Assembly (NCBI RefSeq): GCF_018139645.1
Contig: NZ_JAGSPM010000012.1
Coordinates: forward strand, 1-64,000
Source of the DNA: Affinundibacterium baiyunense
Lineage (GTDB): Bacteria > Pseudomonadota > Gammaproteobacteria > Burkholderiales > Burkholderiaceae_D
Direction of reading: 5' to 3'
Length of the DNA stretch: 64,000 nucleotides
Shown: positions 42,584-52,015 of the stretch, one piece after another
Layout: each line of letters begins with the position of its first letter
Position numbering within the stretch: the first letter of the stretch is position 1
The notes under the pieces: model-generated
Told to the model about the DNA's origin: nothing
The model's database searches: none
Seen by the model: the letters and a program-made list of their open reading frames with translations, nothing else
Translations under genes and position numbers: made by a program

Positions 42584-44296
42584 TCACATTTGGTTTGGTG
42601 CGGAGACACCAATTAAACTCAAGCCGTTACGCAATACCTGACGCGTTGCCAAGATTAACGCCAAGCGCGCCAATTTGGTTGGCTCGTCATCGACTAACAC
42701 ACGTTCAGCATTGTAATAACTATGCAATTCACCCGCTAAATCACGCAAATAGAAAGCCACTTGATGTGGGCCCAATTCTTCTAAAGCTTTTTCTAGCATC
42801 TCAGGATATTCAGCTAGTTTTTGCAATAAAGAAGCCTCGCGTGCAGCCGTCAATGGCGACAAATCCACTTCTTTCAAAGCAGCCAAATCGGCTTCTGCTT
42901 CACTGTATTGTGCCAACATCCGACAAATACGCGCGTGCGCATAATGCACGTAATACACAGGATTTTCATCTGATTTCGCTAATGCCACATCGACATCGAA
43001 CACAAACTCAGTGTCTGCTTTACGTGAGATCAAGAAGAAACGCACAGCATCGCGTCCTTTTTGTACATCGCCGCCACCGGACCATTCAATCAAATCTCGC
43101 ACAGTGACGTAGGAACCTGCACGCTTGGAAATTTTCACTTCCTCGCCATCCTTCATCACAGTCACCATTTTGTGCAGAACGTAATCAGGGTAGCCTTGTG
43201 GTATGCCTTGATTCACTGCCTGCAAGCCTGCGCGGACACGCGCTATGGTGCCATGATGGTCACTGCCCTGCACATTAATCGCTTGACTAAATCCACGCTG
43301 CCATTTCACTACGTGATACGCGACGTCTGGGACGAAATAGGTATAAGTGCCATCCGATTTCTTCATGACGCGATCTTTATCATCGCCATATTCTGTGGTG
43401 CGCAGCCATAGAGCGCCATCTTGTTCGTAAGTCTTGCCCGCAGCGATCAAAGCAGCAACCGCAGCTTCAACTTTACCGTCAGTGTATAAAGAAGATTCCA
43501 GATAATAGTTATCAAACTTAACGCCAAATGCCAGCAAGTCAATATCTTGCTCATTACGCAGATAAGTCACGCTAAATTGGCGGATAGAATCAATATCATT
43601 GACATCGCCACTGGCTGTCACAGGTGCACCATCACTGGCGGAAACGGTTTTTTTCGCCAAGAAATCTTGCGCAATCTCGGCGATATACTCACCGTTATAA
43701 GCAGATTCAGGCCACTCTGCATCACCTGGTTTAAAGCCTTTGGCACGTGCTTGCACCGATAACGCCAAATTACCAATCTGTACACCAGCATCGTTATAGT
43801 AGAACTCACGGGTAACTTCGTAACTTTGCGCCTCAAGCAATGCCGACAAAGCATCACCAAGCGCACCTTGGCGTCCATGACCAACGTGTAGCGGACCGGT
43901 TGGATTGGCAGAGACAAATTCAACGATCACTTTCTTACCGCTACCCTTACTACCTTTGCCGAACTGTTCTTGTTGCTGCAAAATTGTTTTTACCACAGCT
44001 TGTTTCGCAGCAGCCGTCACACGTAAATTAATAAAACCTGGTCCAGCCAACTCAGCACTAGCGATCAAAGGATGATTTAGCGCCAACAAGCCATCGACAA
44101 TTTGCTGCGCCAACTCGCGTGGATTTTTCTTTAAAGGTTTGGCGATTTGCATCGCGATGTTACAGGCGATGTCTCCATGTGAAGGATCGCGTGGACGCTC
44201 GAGCGCAATTGTCGGCTGAAGTTCAGTACCAGCAATAATTGGTGCGACCGTATTTTTGATTGCTTCGAGGATGTCTTGTTTTTGCTGAGCTAACAT
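42584..44296 (-). CDS. argS: Arginyl-tRNA synthetase
   Basis: I start at ATG 44296 ([14 protein letters not shown]), where the N-terminal Add1 domain begins; the frame upstream lacks support. The 570-residue class I enzyme charges tRNA-Arg. The signature '[19 protein letters not shown]' (HIGH box as HVGH, near residue 137) and '[18 protein letters not shown]' (KMSK-like KISK, near residue 380) are present. The C-terminal helical DALR domain ends with '[14 protein letters not shown]'-like text. It is the first gene of the argS-SPOR-dsbA unit. Confidence 0.97.
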   Translation of the reverse strand: MLAQQKQDILEAIKNTVAPIIAGTELQPTIALERPRDPSHGDIACNIAMQIAKPLKKNPRELAQQIVDGLLALNHPLIASAELAGPGFINLRVTAAAKQAVVKTILQQQEQFGKGSKGSGKKVIVEFVSANPTGPLHVGHGRQGALGDALSALLEAQSYEVTREFYYNDAGVQIGNLALSVQARAKGFKPGDAEWPESAYNGEYIAEIAQDFLAKKTVSASDGAPVTASGDVNDIDSIRQFSVTYLRNEQDIDLLAFGVKFDNYYLESSLYTDGKVEAAVAALIAAGKTYEQDGALWLRTTEYGDDKDRVMKKSDGTYTYFVPDVAYHVVKWQRGFSQAINVQGSDHHGTIARVRAGLQAVNQGIPQGYPDYVLHKMVTVMKDGEEVKISKRAGSYVTVRDLIEWSGGGDVQKGRDAVRFFLISRKADTEFVFDVDVALAKSDENPVYYVHYAHARICRMLAQYSEAEADLAALKEVDLSPLTAAREASLLQKLAEYPEMLEKALEELGPHQVAFYLRDLAGELHSYYNAERVLVDDEPTKLARLALILATRQVLRNGLSLIGVSAPNQM

Positions 44297-44575
44297 AATA
44301 TGTGATGAGTTTTTTGCGGCGCGCGAAAGTCTCAAAACGCGCCCATATTTTTGAGAAAATTAGTCTGCATTATAACCTTTGTACGCCAGCTAAATTGCGG
44401 CAATCCAACTTACGCCAAATAAAAACGCCGCAGTTTCTTCATTTCGCCCAAATCAGCATTCATAGCAATCTACTACTCTTCTGAAATTTTGCTGTGAATT
44501 TTCTACACAGAAGCTTCTACACGAGGCGGTCGAACGTGTAGAATGAGCCGCTTTTCCTCTCCTTTGGGACTGCAC

Positions 44576-45484
44576 ATGTGGTTTAAGAATTTACAAGTTT
44601 TCCGCCTTCCAGCGCCATGGAAAGTCGATGTTGATCAATTAAATATGCAATTAGCATCACAGTCTTTTTCCAATACTGGCTCTGGTGACATGCAAAGCGA
44701 GGGCTGGGCCTCACCGCGCAACAATGACAGCTTGGTACACAGCGTCAATCAACAATTATTATTGCTTTTGCAAACTGAGAAGAAATTATTGCCTTCTTCC
44801 GTCATCAATCAAGTCACTAAAGCGCGCGCGAAAGAACTTGAAGAACAACAAGGCTTCGCGCCAGGCCGTAAAGCCATGAAAGACTTGAAAGAACGCGTAA
44901 CAGACGAGCTATTGCCACGCGCCTTCTCCATCACGCGTCAGACTTGGGTTTGGATTGATCCCGTCAATGGCTGGCTAGTAATCGACAGCTCCAGTCCGAG
45001 CAAGGCGGACGAAGTAATTAAGTTGCTCTTGAAGTGCGACAAAATTCCTATGGAAAGCTTACGCACCAAAGTATCACCACAAACAGCGATGACGGACTGG
45101 CTCGCAGGCAATGAAGCACCAAAAGGTTTCACCATAGACCAAGATACCGAGCTGCGCGCTCACACCGAAGATAAAGCAACAGTACGCTACGTAAGACACT
45201 CTATCGATCCAGACGATGTGCAACGACACATCGCAGCTGGCAAGCAATGTACCAAGTTGGCAATGACGTGGGATGACAAAATCTCTTTCGTTTTAACTGA
45301 AAACTTGGCGCTGAAACGCATCAAGCCATTAGATATCTTGAATGAAGACAAAGACCAGCGCACAGCAGATGAAAATGAGCGCTTTGATGCTGATTTCTTA
45401 TTGATGGCTTCTGAACTCGCCAAGATGCTTGATGACATCGTCTACTCTTTAGGCGGCCAATTAGCCGATCCTCTAGCAGCCTAA
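44576..45484 (+). CDS. rdgC: Recombination-associated protein RdgC
   Basis: I start at ATG 44576 (MWFKNLQVFRLPAPW), the family N-terminus, rather than the frame from 44543. The 302-residue protein forms a ring dimer that binds double-stranded DNA and limits RecA filament formation. Family features include 'LLLLLQTEKKLLPSSVINQV' and 'WDDKISFVLTENLALKRIKPLDIL'. Length matches E. coli RdgC (303). GGGA lies 7 bases before the ATG. Two terminators follow. Confidence 0.96.
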   Translation: MWFKNLQVFRLPAPWKVDVDQLNMQLASQSFSNTGSGDMQSEGWASPRNNDSLVHSVNQQLLLLLQTEKKLLPSSVINQVTKARAKELEEQQGFAPGRKAMKDLKERVTDELLPRAFSITRQTWVWIDPVNGWLVIDSSSPSKADEVIKLLLKCDKIPMESLRTKVSPQTAMTDWLAGNEAPKGFTIDQDTELRAHTEDKATVRYVRHSIDPDDVQRHIAAGKQCTKLAMTWDDKISFVLTENLALKRIKPLDILNEDKDQRTADENERFDADFLLMASELAKMLDDIVYSLGGQLADPLAA

Positions 45485-45513
45485 ACAGCTTTTTGATAAA
45501 TTGACTGATACAT

Positions 45514-45544
45514 AAAAGCCAGCGAAAGCTGGCTTTTAGTTTTT
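45514..45544 (+). terminator. Terminator of rdgC
   Basis: AAAAGCCAGC (45514-45523) pairs with GCTGGCTTTT (45528-45537) through a GAAA tetraloop, followed by AGTTTTT. It lies 30 bases after the rdgC stop. Confidence 0.85.
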
Positions 45545-45633
45545 ATGCACTACCGATCGGACACACTGTCATCCTACCTGAATCTTTAATCTGCACTATC
45601 AAGCAATTTTGATCCGACAGCTTTTTTTAGACG

Positions 45634-45662
45634 AAAAAAAACGCGCCTTAGCGCGTTTTTTT
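45634..45662 (-). terminator. Terminator of the tRNA-Val / tRNA-Asp operon
   Basis: AAAAAAACGCGC and GCGCGTTTTTTT form a strong stem with a CTTA loop (45635-45662). On the minus strand it lies just after the tRNA-Asp 3' end and is followed by a T run. Confidence 0.85.
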
Positions 45663-45670
45663 CTACAACT

Positions 45671-45747
45671 TGGCGGAGCGGACGGGGCTCGAACCCGCGA
45701 CCCCCGGCGTGACAGGCCGGTATTCTAACCAACTGAACTACCACTCC
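45671..45747 (-). tRNA. tRNA-Asp (GTC)
   Basis: The 77-base minus-strand cloverleaf has acceptor arms GGAGTGG and CCGCTCC (one G-T wobble), anticodon GTC (plus-strand GAC at 45711-45713), the T-arm GGGTTCGAGCCC-type sequence and an encoded CCA. It matches typical bacterial tRNA-Asp. Confidence 0.97.
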
Positions 45748-45781
45748 GTTTTAGAAACGAATCTGCTTCCTAACTATTTGA

Positions 45782-45857
45782 TGGTGGGTGCTGAGAGGCT
45801 CGAACTCCCGACCTACGCCTTGTAAGGGCGCCGCTCTACCAACTGAGCTAAGCACCC
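45782..45857 (-). tRNA. tRNA-Val (TAC)
   Basis: The 76-base minus-strand cloverleaf starts GGGTGCTTAGCTCAG and has anticodon TAC (plus-strand GTA at 45822-45824), the T-loop TTCGAGC and an encoded CCA. It is transcribed ahead of tRNA-Asp with a 34-base spacer. Confidence 0.97.
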
Positions 45858-45916
45858 ATATAACCTGCTTAGTTCAAATAGTTGTTTGCTGTGTCATCAG
45901 CAACGACAGAAACAAG

Positions 45917-45945
45917 ATTATAGGCACATTTTCAGAATATGTCTA
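45917..45945 (-). promoter_or_regulatory. Sigma-70 promoter of the tRNA operon
   Basis: On the minus strand TAGACA (45945-45940) and TATAAT (45922-45917) are separated by exactly 17 bases. The -10 is perfect and the -35 matches five of six consensus bases. Transcription should start near 45910, about 50 bases before tRNA-Val. Confidence 0.85.
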
Positions 45946-45970
45946 GTGGGTCTCTGCATTTTTATCAAAA

Positions 45971-48028
45971 TCAATTTGAATTCGTCGCTGGCCCGGTGAT
46001 TATGGCAATTTCTATCATGCCTTGTTTAATCGCTGCAGAGAAGTCTCGCTCTAGCTCAGGCAAGGCTTGTTCATACGGAACCAACAGGCTTAACAGCCCA
46101 TAGGCACGATTTCGTCCATTCACCTTGCCCATGTACAACGCCATATCCGCTAACTGCATCGCCTTTTCCCAATTACATGCAGACTCCGGCACGCCGGAGA
46201 ACGGCAAAGAAATATAACCCGCGCTAACCGTCACCGGAATGGTGTTATTCCCCACCACAACGGGTGTCGAACCAATCACTTTTAATACGCGCTCTACCAA
46301 AGAAGCCAATAAAGCTGGTTTGGTTTTAGGTGCATATATAAGAAATTCTTCTCCGCCCCATCGCAAGGTCATGTCGGTATCGCGCACTGCACTACGCAAA
46401 CGTTTTGCGACTTCGATCAAAACAGCATCACCTGCGGCGTGCCCCCAAGTGTCATTAATATGCTTGAAATGATCAATGTCCATAATAATCAAGCAATCTG
46501 GACCTTCGTGATCCTCTTCGCGCCGCTCCGGCGACACATCTTCTGATCGCGTCTTCATCATTTCTAAGAAGGAGCGACGATTGTAAAGTCCGGTTAATGG
46601 ATCTCGCACCGAATGAAACTCAAGTTGCTGATTCACTTCCTCTAGGCGCTGGTTGGTTTGCTTCACTTTTCGGTAAAGCATATAGATGAAAATACCACCC
46701 ATGATAGTCAACATCGCACCCAGCAAAGTCACAATTTGCTGCAAACGGCTATTTTTTATATCGGCATCTTTAATCTGATTTTCGCGCGCCAACAGTTCAA
46801 TTTGTTTCTTACGCTGATCGGCATCGAACTGTTCTTGCAAGGCTGCGACAGTTTTGGATCGGTCGGCCCGAAATAACTCATTACTCAACTTTTGCTGTTC
46901 ACGCGTGTACTCCAATGCTTCTTTATACATTTTCGCCTGCTCATACATGCGACTAATTTCACCCACCGTCGCCTCAAGATCTGCTTTATCTCCCTGATCT
47001 CTTGATTGCTTCAATACCGGAGTGAGGTATTCCATGGCTTGTGAAATTTTGCCTTGTCCACCAAGTGCAAAACCGATATTTGCTTTAGCGTTGAAAATCG
47101 AGGTTTCATCTTGAATCAATTCCGCCTTCTTGAGCGCCTTGCGCGCCATATTTTCGGCCTGAACAAAACTATGCGTGCGCAAATGCAAATCCGCAATATT
47201 GCTCAGAATTAGCGCCTCCATCTTTGGAATATTTGCGTCCTGCGCCGCCTTCAATGCGCGCTCATAGGCGACTAAAGCTTCGGGATAACGCTTTAAATCC
47301 CCCAGCGCCATCGCTTGACTTTGCCTTAATGAAGCAATCAAACGCGGCGAGTCTACTTCGCCAGATAGAGCGAGTGCATCATTGGTCACCAGCAAAGTCT
47401 GCTCGGGGTTTTGCATAGTTAAATACAAACTAGCCAAAGCTGATAAGCGTCGTATTTTCGTTAAGGACTTTCGCTGGCTTAACTGGTCAGTTAAGCGCAA
47501 TGCTTCTAAGTAATGACTTAAGGCCTGCTCGAATTTGCTGGCAGATTGATAAATTGCGCCATACGAAATCTCAAGGCGCATTAGATTTTCTGGTTTGGTG
47601 CTTCCTTTAATCGCTCTGGCGATATCATCTAATTTAGCAACTGCGGCATCAAATTGCCCCGCGTCACGCAATTTGAAGACGTCATCAAGCTGCATTAAAG
47701 CGACGGTTTCTTGATCATTCTGTAGTTTGGCCAAGCGCAAAATTTCGGCACGGCTTTGATCACTGGCAGGAATATCGCCAGCATCATAGTAAGCGTAAGA
47801 AAGTTCTCGCAATGTATCAATACGAACTTGATAATCCGTTTGTTGATTAAACTGAGCATAAAACTCTTTGAGCTGCTGAAGTGCGGCTTGATTATCTTTT
47901 TCGATTAATAATTGAAGTGTCTCTAATCGCGCCATATCCGACTTGAGGTCGGCATACACAGAAGCACTTAAGCCCAACGAGAGTAACAATACAAGCTTCA
48001 CGAGAATGCGATTACGCTGGTATGCCAT
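45971..48028 (-). CDS. TPR-sensor diguanylate cyclase (GGDEF)
   Basis: The 685-residue protein has a signal peptide (residues 1-26, SASVYA), a periplasmic helical region with several TPR-like repeats (about 60-400), a membrane span near residue 445 (LLGAMLTIMGGIFIYMLY), a coiled coil and a GGDEF domain (about 500-660). The active motif is WGGEEF and the inhibitory site RDTD (RxxD) lies five residues before it, so the domain looks active with product inhibition. It should make c-di-GMP in response to a periplasmic signal. GAGG lies 6 bases before the ATG. Confidence 0.92.
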   Translation of the reverse strand: MAYQRNRILVKLVLLLSLGLSASVYADLKSDMARLETLQLLIEKDNQAALQQLKEFYAQFNQQTDYQVRIDTLRELSYAYYDAGDIPASDQSRAEILRLAKLQNDQETVALMQLDDVFKLRDAGQFDAAVAKLDDIARAIKGSTKPENLMRLEISYGAIYQSASKFEQALSHYLEALRLTDQLSQRKSLTKIRRLSALASLYLTMQNPEQTLLVTNDALALSGEVDSPRLIASLRQSQAMALGDLKRYPEALVAYERALKAAQDANIPKMEALILSNIADLHLRTHSFVQAENMARKALKKAELIQDETSIFNAKANIGFALGGQGKISQAMEYLTPVLKQSRDQGDKADLEATVGEISRMYEQAKMYKEALEYTREQQKLSNELFRADRSKTVAALQEQFDADQRKKQIELLARENQIKDADIKNSRLQQIVTLLGAMLTIMGGIFIYMLYRKVKQTNQRLEEVNQQLEFHSVRDPLTGLYNRRSFLEMMKTRSEDVSPERREEDHEGPDCLIIMDIDHFKHINDTWGHAAGDAVLIEVAKRLRSAVRDTDMTLRWGGEEFLIYAPKTKPALLASLVERVLKVIGSTPVVVGNNTIPVTVSAGYISLPFSGVPESACNWEKAMQLADMALYMGKVNGRNRAYGLLSLLVPYEQALPELERDFSAAIKQGMIEIAIITGPATNSN

Positions 48029-48172
48029 AGAAATGCCTCAAATTAAAAAATTTATTCAGCAAAAAGAGGAAAGAAGGCGACAGCTAAAGATACTTGATAT
48101 TGCTTTATCTTAACATTGTTTTGCGGAAAGTACAGACACCTCAAGACCCTACACAACAATTCATACGAGTAC

Positions 48173-48973
48173 TCAAGTCGACACCAAACCGACGTGATCC
48201 GGCAAGTATATTTTAGACATTGGGATCGCACTCTCCATCACGATACGCAAGGCAAGCTCTGGCGCAATCAGATCTTTACTTGCAAACAGAATTTCTTGAA
48301 CTGCGACCCCAAACAGAATTGGCCAGTCTGCCGGATTCTTACAAAAACTTTGTGCTAGGGGGAATAATTGTGGCCACAAAAAACTCACATAATTCCATGG
48401 CGTTTCCTTGGCTTGATGTTCTACATCGACTCGAGGGATACCAAAATGTTGACTACCTAAAGTATCGGTAACATGTTTAAAAATATCATGCAAATCAATT
48501 AGCTGCTGCAAGCCAAGCTTTTGCGTCGCACCTGAAGCTAATGACCATACTGAGTACCGACTTTCAACCAAAGGACGATTCAATAAATCGCCAAAATAAT
48601 AAGTGCAGCCATTTTGCTTGCTATGCACCACGATAAAAGTCTCTTTAACTGGTCGACCTTGCTGCTGCACATAAATCTCGCGCACACTAATTTGACATGC
48701 GTATCCAGCGAGCGCTCCCAACGCACTTAATAAGGACTCAAGATGTATGCCTCGCTCGGTCGACATTGCCATGAACAATTTCGAGGCAATCTCTTTTCCT
48801 CCACGTTTGACCGCATATAAAGGATCTTGCTGAGCTAGCTGACTTTGCTGATTTTGTTCAGATACATCGGTGGACTGAGACGAACTTGAGGTGGTCGCAA
48901 CTGCGGCAGGAATAGGTTCCGCTACAGCTGGATTTGATGACGCAAACAGCTTACTAAAAATATTTTTAAACAC
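48173..48973 (-). CDS. Conserved-looking protein of unknown function
   Basis: The 266-residue product starts at GTG 48973 with GGGAG 6 bases upstream. Residues 15-55 are a Ser/Ala/Gln-rich linker. A folded part follows (about 60-266), with 'ALGALAGYACQISVREIYV', 'FIVVHSKQNGCTYYFGDLLNRPL' and many aromatic residues near 'WNYVSFLWPQLFPLAQSF'. No signal peptide, catalytic motif or membrane span is certain. I do not recognise the family. It is probably cytoplasmic. Confidence 0.6.
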   Translation of the reverse strand: MFKNIFSKLFASSNPAVAEPIPAAVATTSSSSQSTDVSEQNQQSQLAQQDPLYAVKRGGKEIASKLFMAMSTERGIHLESLLSALGALAGYACQISVREIYVQQQGRPVKETFIVVHSKQNGCTYYFGDLLNRPLVESRYSVWSLASGATQKLGLQQLIDLHDIFKHVTDTLGSQHFGIPRVDVEHQAKETPWNYVSFLWPQLFPLAQSFCKNPADWPILFGVAVQEILFASKDLIAPELALRIVMESAIPMSKIYLPDHVGLVST

Positions 48974-49110
48974 GTAAGCTCCCGCTCATGACTGTTGTGT
49001 ATCTCTATGAATGGTGAAAAACCTGCCACCTGATTTTACCTGATAGTCACTCCACTGCGAATTTGACACTGCCATTTCGTTGCATTTGTGACGGCTTCAA
49101 TAGTAAAGCC

Positions 49111-49524
49111 CTAGTGATCCTTAAATGCCCACAACTTGCTACCAGCAAAGTTCCAACACAATACGAAACCCGTAGTAAATATCTGTGCGTACCAATGCCA
49201 GATATGCAAATGCTCAACCAGCAAGCTCATCAAGCCAAAATTGATGCCCCAACCCACAGCGAGCACACCAAAGTATTTGCTAGCGGCTTCGACATGCGAC
49301 TTACCACTATCAAAAGTAAAAAAATAATTCAAAATATAATTGACCAGCGAGCCGAGTAAATAACCAATCGCCGAGCCAGTCACAGCGGGTGCTTTATCCA
49401 ACACCGCAAATTCAGTCACCACTGCGATTTGTATACTCAAATACTGCACGCCAGTGCCGGATAAGCCAACCAAAGCGAAGCGCAGAAATTGTTGAAAGGC
49501 CGGACTATGAATGAGCTTTTTCAT
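49111..49524 (-). CDS. GtrA-family four-helix membrane protein
   Basis: From ATG 49524 (MKKLIHSPAFQQFLRFALVG) the product is 137 residues; a TTG at 49545 has no better ribosome site. Four hydrophobic segments and 'RFALVGLSGTGVQYLSIQI' and 'AIGYLLGSLVNYILNYFFTF' are typical of GtrA-like flippases that move lipid-linked sugars for O-antigen or wall glycosylation. No glycosyltransferase is adjacent. Confidence 0.88.
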   Translation of the reverse strand: MKKLIHSPAFQQFLRFALVGLSGTGVQYLSIQIAVVTEFAVLDKAPAVTGSAIGYLLGSLVNYILNYFFTFDSGKSHVEAASKYFGVLAVGWGINFGLMSLLVEHLHIWHWYAQIFTTGFVLCWNFAGSKLWAFKDH

Positions 49525-49676
49525 CAAGAGATACGATTGAAACAAGGTTAGAAATGTCTAATTCGGCTAATAGAAAAGTTCGCCCTCAAATTCGAGATAC
49601 CGATGATCTAAAGCAGATATAAGCGGGGATGCGCTAGAATGAACACTTATATCACAGCACCAGATTAGGATAAAGC

Positions 49677-49889
49677 ATGCACGTCGAAGAAAGATTGATA
49701 GACTTAGAAATTCGCCTCAGTCGCCAAGATGATTTGGTTGAAACCCTCAATACCCAAGTTTATCAACAGCAGAAAAAAATCGATGAACTCGAAAAACTCT
49801 GTCACGCTTTAGCTGCTCGATTGCGTGAAGTTGCAGTCGCTGCGAGTCAACGTCAAATGCCAGTCGATGAACGTCCGCCTCATTATTGA
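49677..49889 (+). CDS. slyX: SlyX family protein
   Basis: The 70-residue protein is a short coiled coil ('ERLIDLEIRLSRQDDLVETLNTQVYQQQKKIDELEKL'-type heptads) with the C-terminal 'DERPPHY' hallmark of SlyX. Function is unknown, although the gene is widespread. AGGATAAAGC precedes the ATG. It is convergent with the M29-like gene. Confidence 0.93.
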   Translation: MHVEERLIDLEIRLSRQDDLVETLNTQVYQQQKKIDELEKLCHALAARLREVAVAASQRQMPVDERPPHY

Positions 49890-49914
49890 CGCGAATAACG
49901 CAACAATCACAAGA

Positions 49915-50976
49915 CTAAACCACCCATGCGCCGTCTTTAAATACAATCTGCTCACCAAGACGAACAGACTCTGTGACAGCAAACACATCGACATGGTATT
50001 TACCATCGCCACGCTTAAAATTCGGCTTGCCGTAAATACCATGCTTAGCACCCAAGGATAAATGAACCCCACACATCCGTTCATAGGTGCCAATATCACT
50101 CACCGTGCGCTCGCGATTAAAACTGCGATTTAAACCGAATCCCAACTCACGCACCCACACCACATGTTCATCGTGCTTGATTTTTGCGATCACTTCGTCA
50201 AATTCAGGCGTTGAATCAAGTACCTCGACAACTTGACCGCGCTCGACTATCAAGGTAATCGGCCTATCCGGTTTATTGACCGAAAACGAGGTATCACCAA
50301 AGACAAAAATACGGACTTTACCGCTGACGGCAGCTAAATCTTTCGCCTCGGTAAATACCTCACCTATGGGAAATTGTCCGCCCCAGTTCTTCATATCAGT
50401 ATAGTCACCGATGTTGAGTTTGGCATCCTCAAATGGACTCGCATACACCAACTCTGCGCCCTCACCGCTATCGATGACAGCAAACGGCGCCTGGTCAATT
50501 AACTGCTTGAGACCACGTCCAACTCCACGGTAATACTGCGCATCATAAGCCAAGGAATCAATATAAATTAATGCTTGCTCTGCTGGCATGCGTCCCAAGT
50601 GCGGATGTTCAATCACTTTCAAATCACGCTTGAAGAGTTCGACCCGAACTCGGTAAGCATCCATACGGAAATTTGTCGTTTGAACTAATATCACCAGATC
50701 GCCCGCCGCGAGGGCGTTTAAACATGCCATCACCTGCTCAGCACTGTGCGTATCAAAATGGATGAATTCAGCTTCTGGTAGGGCTTGTCGATAGGCGTCC
50801 GTCAACGCGATGGCTAAATCACTACGCAAATCATAAACGACCACCGCTTTATGCTGCGATGAATGAGAAAAACAAGTCTGCACAATTTGTTTTACATGTC
50901 GTGCCGCCTCCGCAACAGCAGATGCTGGCAAACTCACAATCGGATTCTCACTGCAATTTAAATTAAGGATAGTCAT
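49915..50976 (-). CDS. M29-like aminopeptidase-related protein
   Basis: The 353-residue protein resembles the aminopeptidase T (M29) family. Features are 'GRMPAEQALIYIDS' and a C-terminal 'CGVHLSLGAKHGIYGKPNFKRGDGKYHVDVF' block with the His/Glu/Asp positions of the dimetal site. The N-terminal half has an alternating alpha/beta pattern. It is likely a cytoplasmic exopeptidase or a relative with changed activity. The metal ligands cannot be fully confirmed by eye. Confidence 0.65.
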   Translation of the reverse strand: MTILNLNCSENPIVSLPASAVAEAARHVKQIVQTCFSHSSQHKAVVVYDLRSDLAIALTDAYRQALPEAEFIHFDTHSAEQVMACLNALAAGDLVILVQTTNFRMDAYRVRVELFKRDLKVIEHPHLGRMPAEQALIYIDSLAYDAQYYRGVGRGLKQLIDQAPFAVIDSGEGAELVYASPFEDAKLNIGDYTDMKNWGGQFPIGEVFTEAKDLAAVSGKVRIFVFGDTSFSVNKPDRPITLIVERGQVVEVLDSTPEFDEVIAKIKHDEHVVWVRELGFGLNRSFNRERTVSDIGTYERMCGVHLSLGAKHGIYGKPNFKRGDGKYHVDVFAVTESVRLGEQIVFKDGAWVV

Positions 50977-51019
50977 GTCATCACGACCCGTTCTGCGCTA
51001 AAACAGAGCAGGGCTAAGA

Positions 51020-51053
51020 AAAATGGAGGCTAGTTCAGCTAAGCCTCCATTTT
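51020..51053 (-). terminator. Terminator of the Spy/CpxP-like gene
   Basis: AAAATGGAGGCT and AGCCTCCATTTT form a 12-bp stem with a 10-base loop. On the minus strand it follows the stop of the LTxxQ gene by 56 bases and ends in a T run. Confidence 0.75.
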
Positions 51054-51108
51054 ATCGGATAGTCATCTACCTACCGCGAGATTACGCAACTATTTCACAC
51101 AAGTTTGA

Positions 51109-51720
51109 TTATTTCGAAGTCTTTGCTGGCATAGGTTCTGCTTGACTTGGCATATGTCCAGCGTCGCGCATTCGTCCTTGCATACGATGTTGCTTGCTTT
51201 CGTGCATACGCATTTTCATACGATGCTGCATGCGTTGGTGCATACGTTGGTGATTAGCATCAAAAATCTTTTGCTGTTCTGGTGTCAATACGGCATAAAA
51301 AGTCTTTAACGCATCCAGATGTTGCTGCATGCGTGCCAATCGATCTTTTGCATGTCCTAACATTTTTTCCATACGTTCCGGCGCGTTCATCGACACCATT
51401 GCTTGTCGCTCAGCTTTAGCGGCATCCGACATAGGTGCTTGTCGTGGTTTAGTTGCTTCCATAAATGTGGCCCAAGCGCCTTCTTGTTGTGGGGTCAACT
51501 TTAATTGCTCATGCAAGCGAGCGCGATGTTTTTCCATACCTGCTTGCATTGCTTGATGTCGTTGGTGCATGCGCTTACCCTGTTCCTCAAAACGATTTGG
51601 CGCACTCGCAGTCGATGCGGCATTCGTCGTATCATTTTCTTGCTGTGCATAGACTCCCGCTCCAAGCAATAAAGTCGCAGCAGCGAGACTAAGTGCGATT
51701 GTATTTTTTAAAAGTTTCAT
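51109..51720 (-). CDS. Spy/CpxP-family periplasmic protein (LTxxQ)
   Basis: The 203-residue protein has a signal peptide (ending GVYAQQ). Two LTxxQ motifs are present (LTPQQEGAW near residue 77, LTPEQQKIF near residue 150), and the C-terminal tail is rich in Met, His, Gln and Arg (HQRMHQRMQHRMKMRMHE), as in copper-responsive Spy/CpxP relatives. The long His/Met tail may bind copper. The gene diverges from a CpxRA-like pair, so it is a probable target of that system, acting as periplasmic chaperone or sensor inhibitor. Confidence 0.85.
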   Translation of the reverse strand: MKLLKNTIALSLAAATLLLGAGVYAQQENDTTNAASTASAPNRFEEQGKRMHQRHQAMQAGMEKHRARLHEQLKLTPQQEGAWATFMEATKPRQAPMSDAAKAERQAMVSMNAPERMEKMLGHAKDRLARMQQHLDALKTFYAVLTPEQQKIFDANHQRMHQRMQHRMKMRMHESKQHRMQGRMRDAGHMPSQAEPMPAKTSK

Positions 51721-52015
51721 GATGATCTATCCTTTTTGAATGAAATTTCACTTAAAATTTTTGGTGTTACTCAATGGCATCGACGGTTAAAAATTTTATG
51801 TGGTTCAATTCACTACGCCGAGCTCATGAATCACATAGTGCGCTACATTTGTAAGAAGTAAATGTCGCTGTGTACAAACAGTGTTTCTCGATGTAACTAA
51901 CCTAGCGATTCTCGATCCGCATGTTTCAGTTTGTTTCAATTTTTGCGCGCAATAACAAGTCGATACAAATCTCTCTATCGAATTCTATGCACAGCAAGAA
52001 AGCTTGATCAATAAT
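51721..52015. promoter_or_regulatory. Divergent control region spy-like / response regulator, with direct repeats
   Basis: The 295-base gap includes two copies of TGTTTCA(A/G)TT in tandem (51922-51931 and 51932-51941) and a third TGTTTC at 51882, 40 bases upstream and in phase with the 10-base period. Direct repeats with 10-bp spacing are what OmpR/CpxR-type regulators bind, so this is the probable operator for autoregulation. No gene is present. Confidence 0.5.

Noticed and set aside
51852..51862. GTAAG-AA-GTAAA as a CpxR box
   Set aside because: The spacing between half sites is 7 rather than the 10 bases of the known box; the TGTTTCA repeats fit better.
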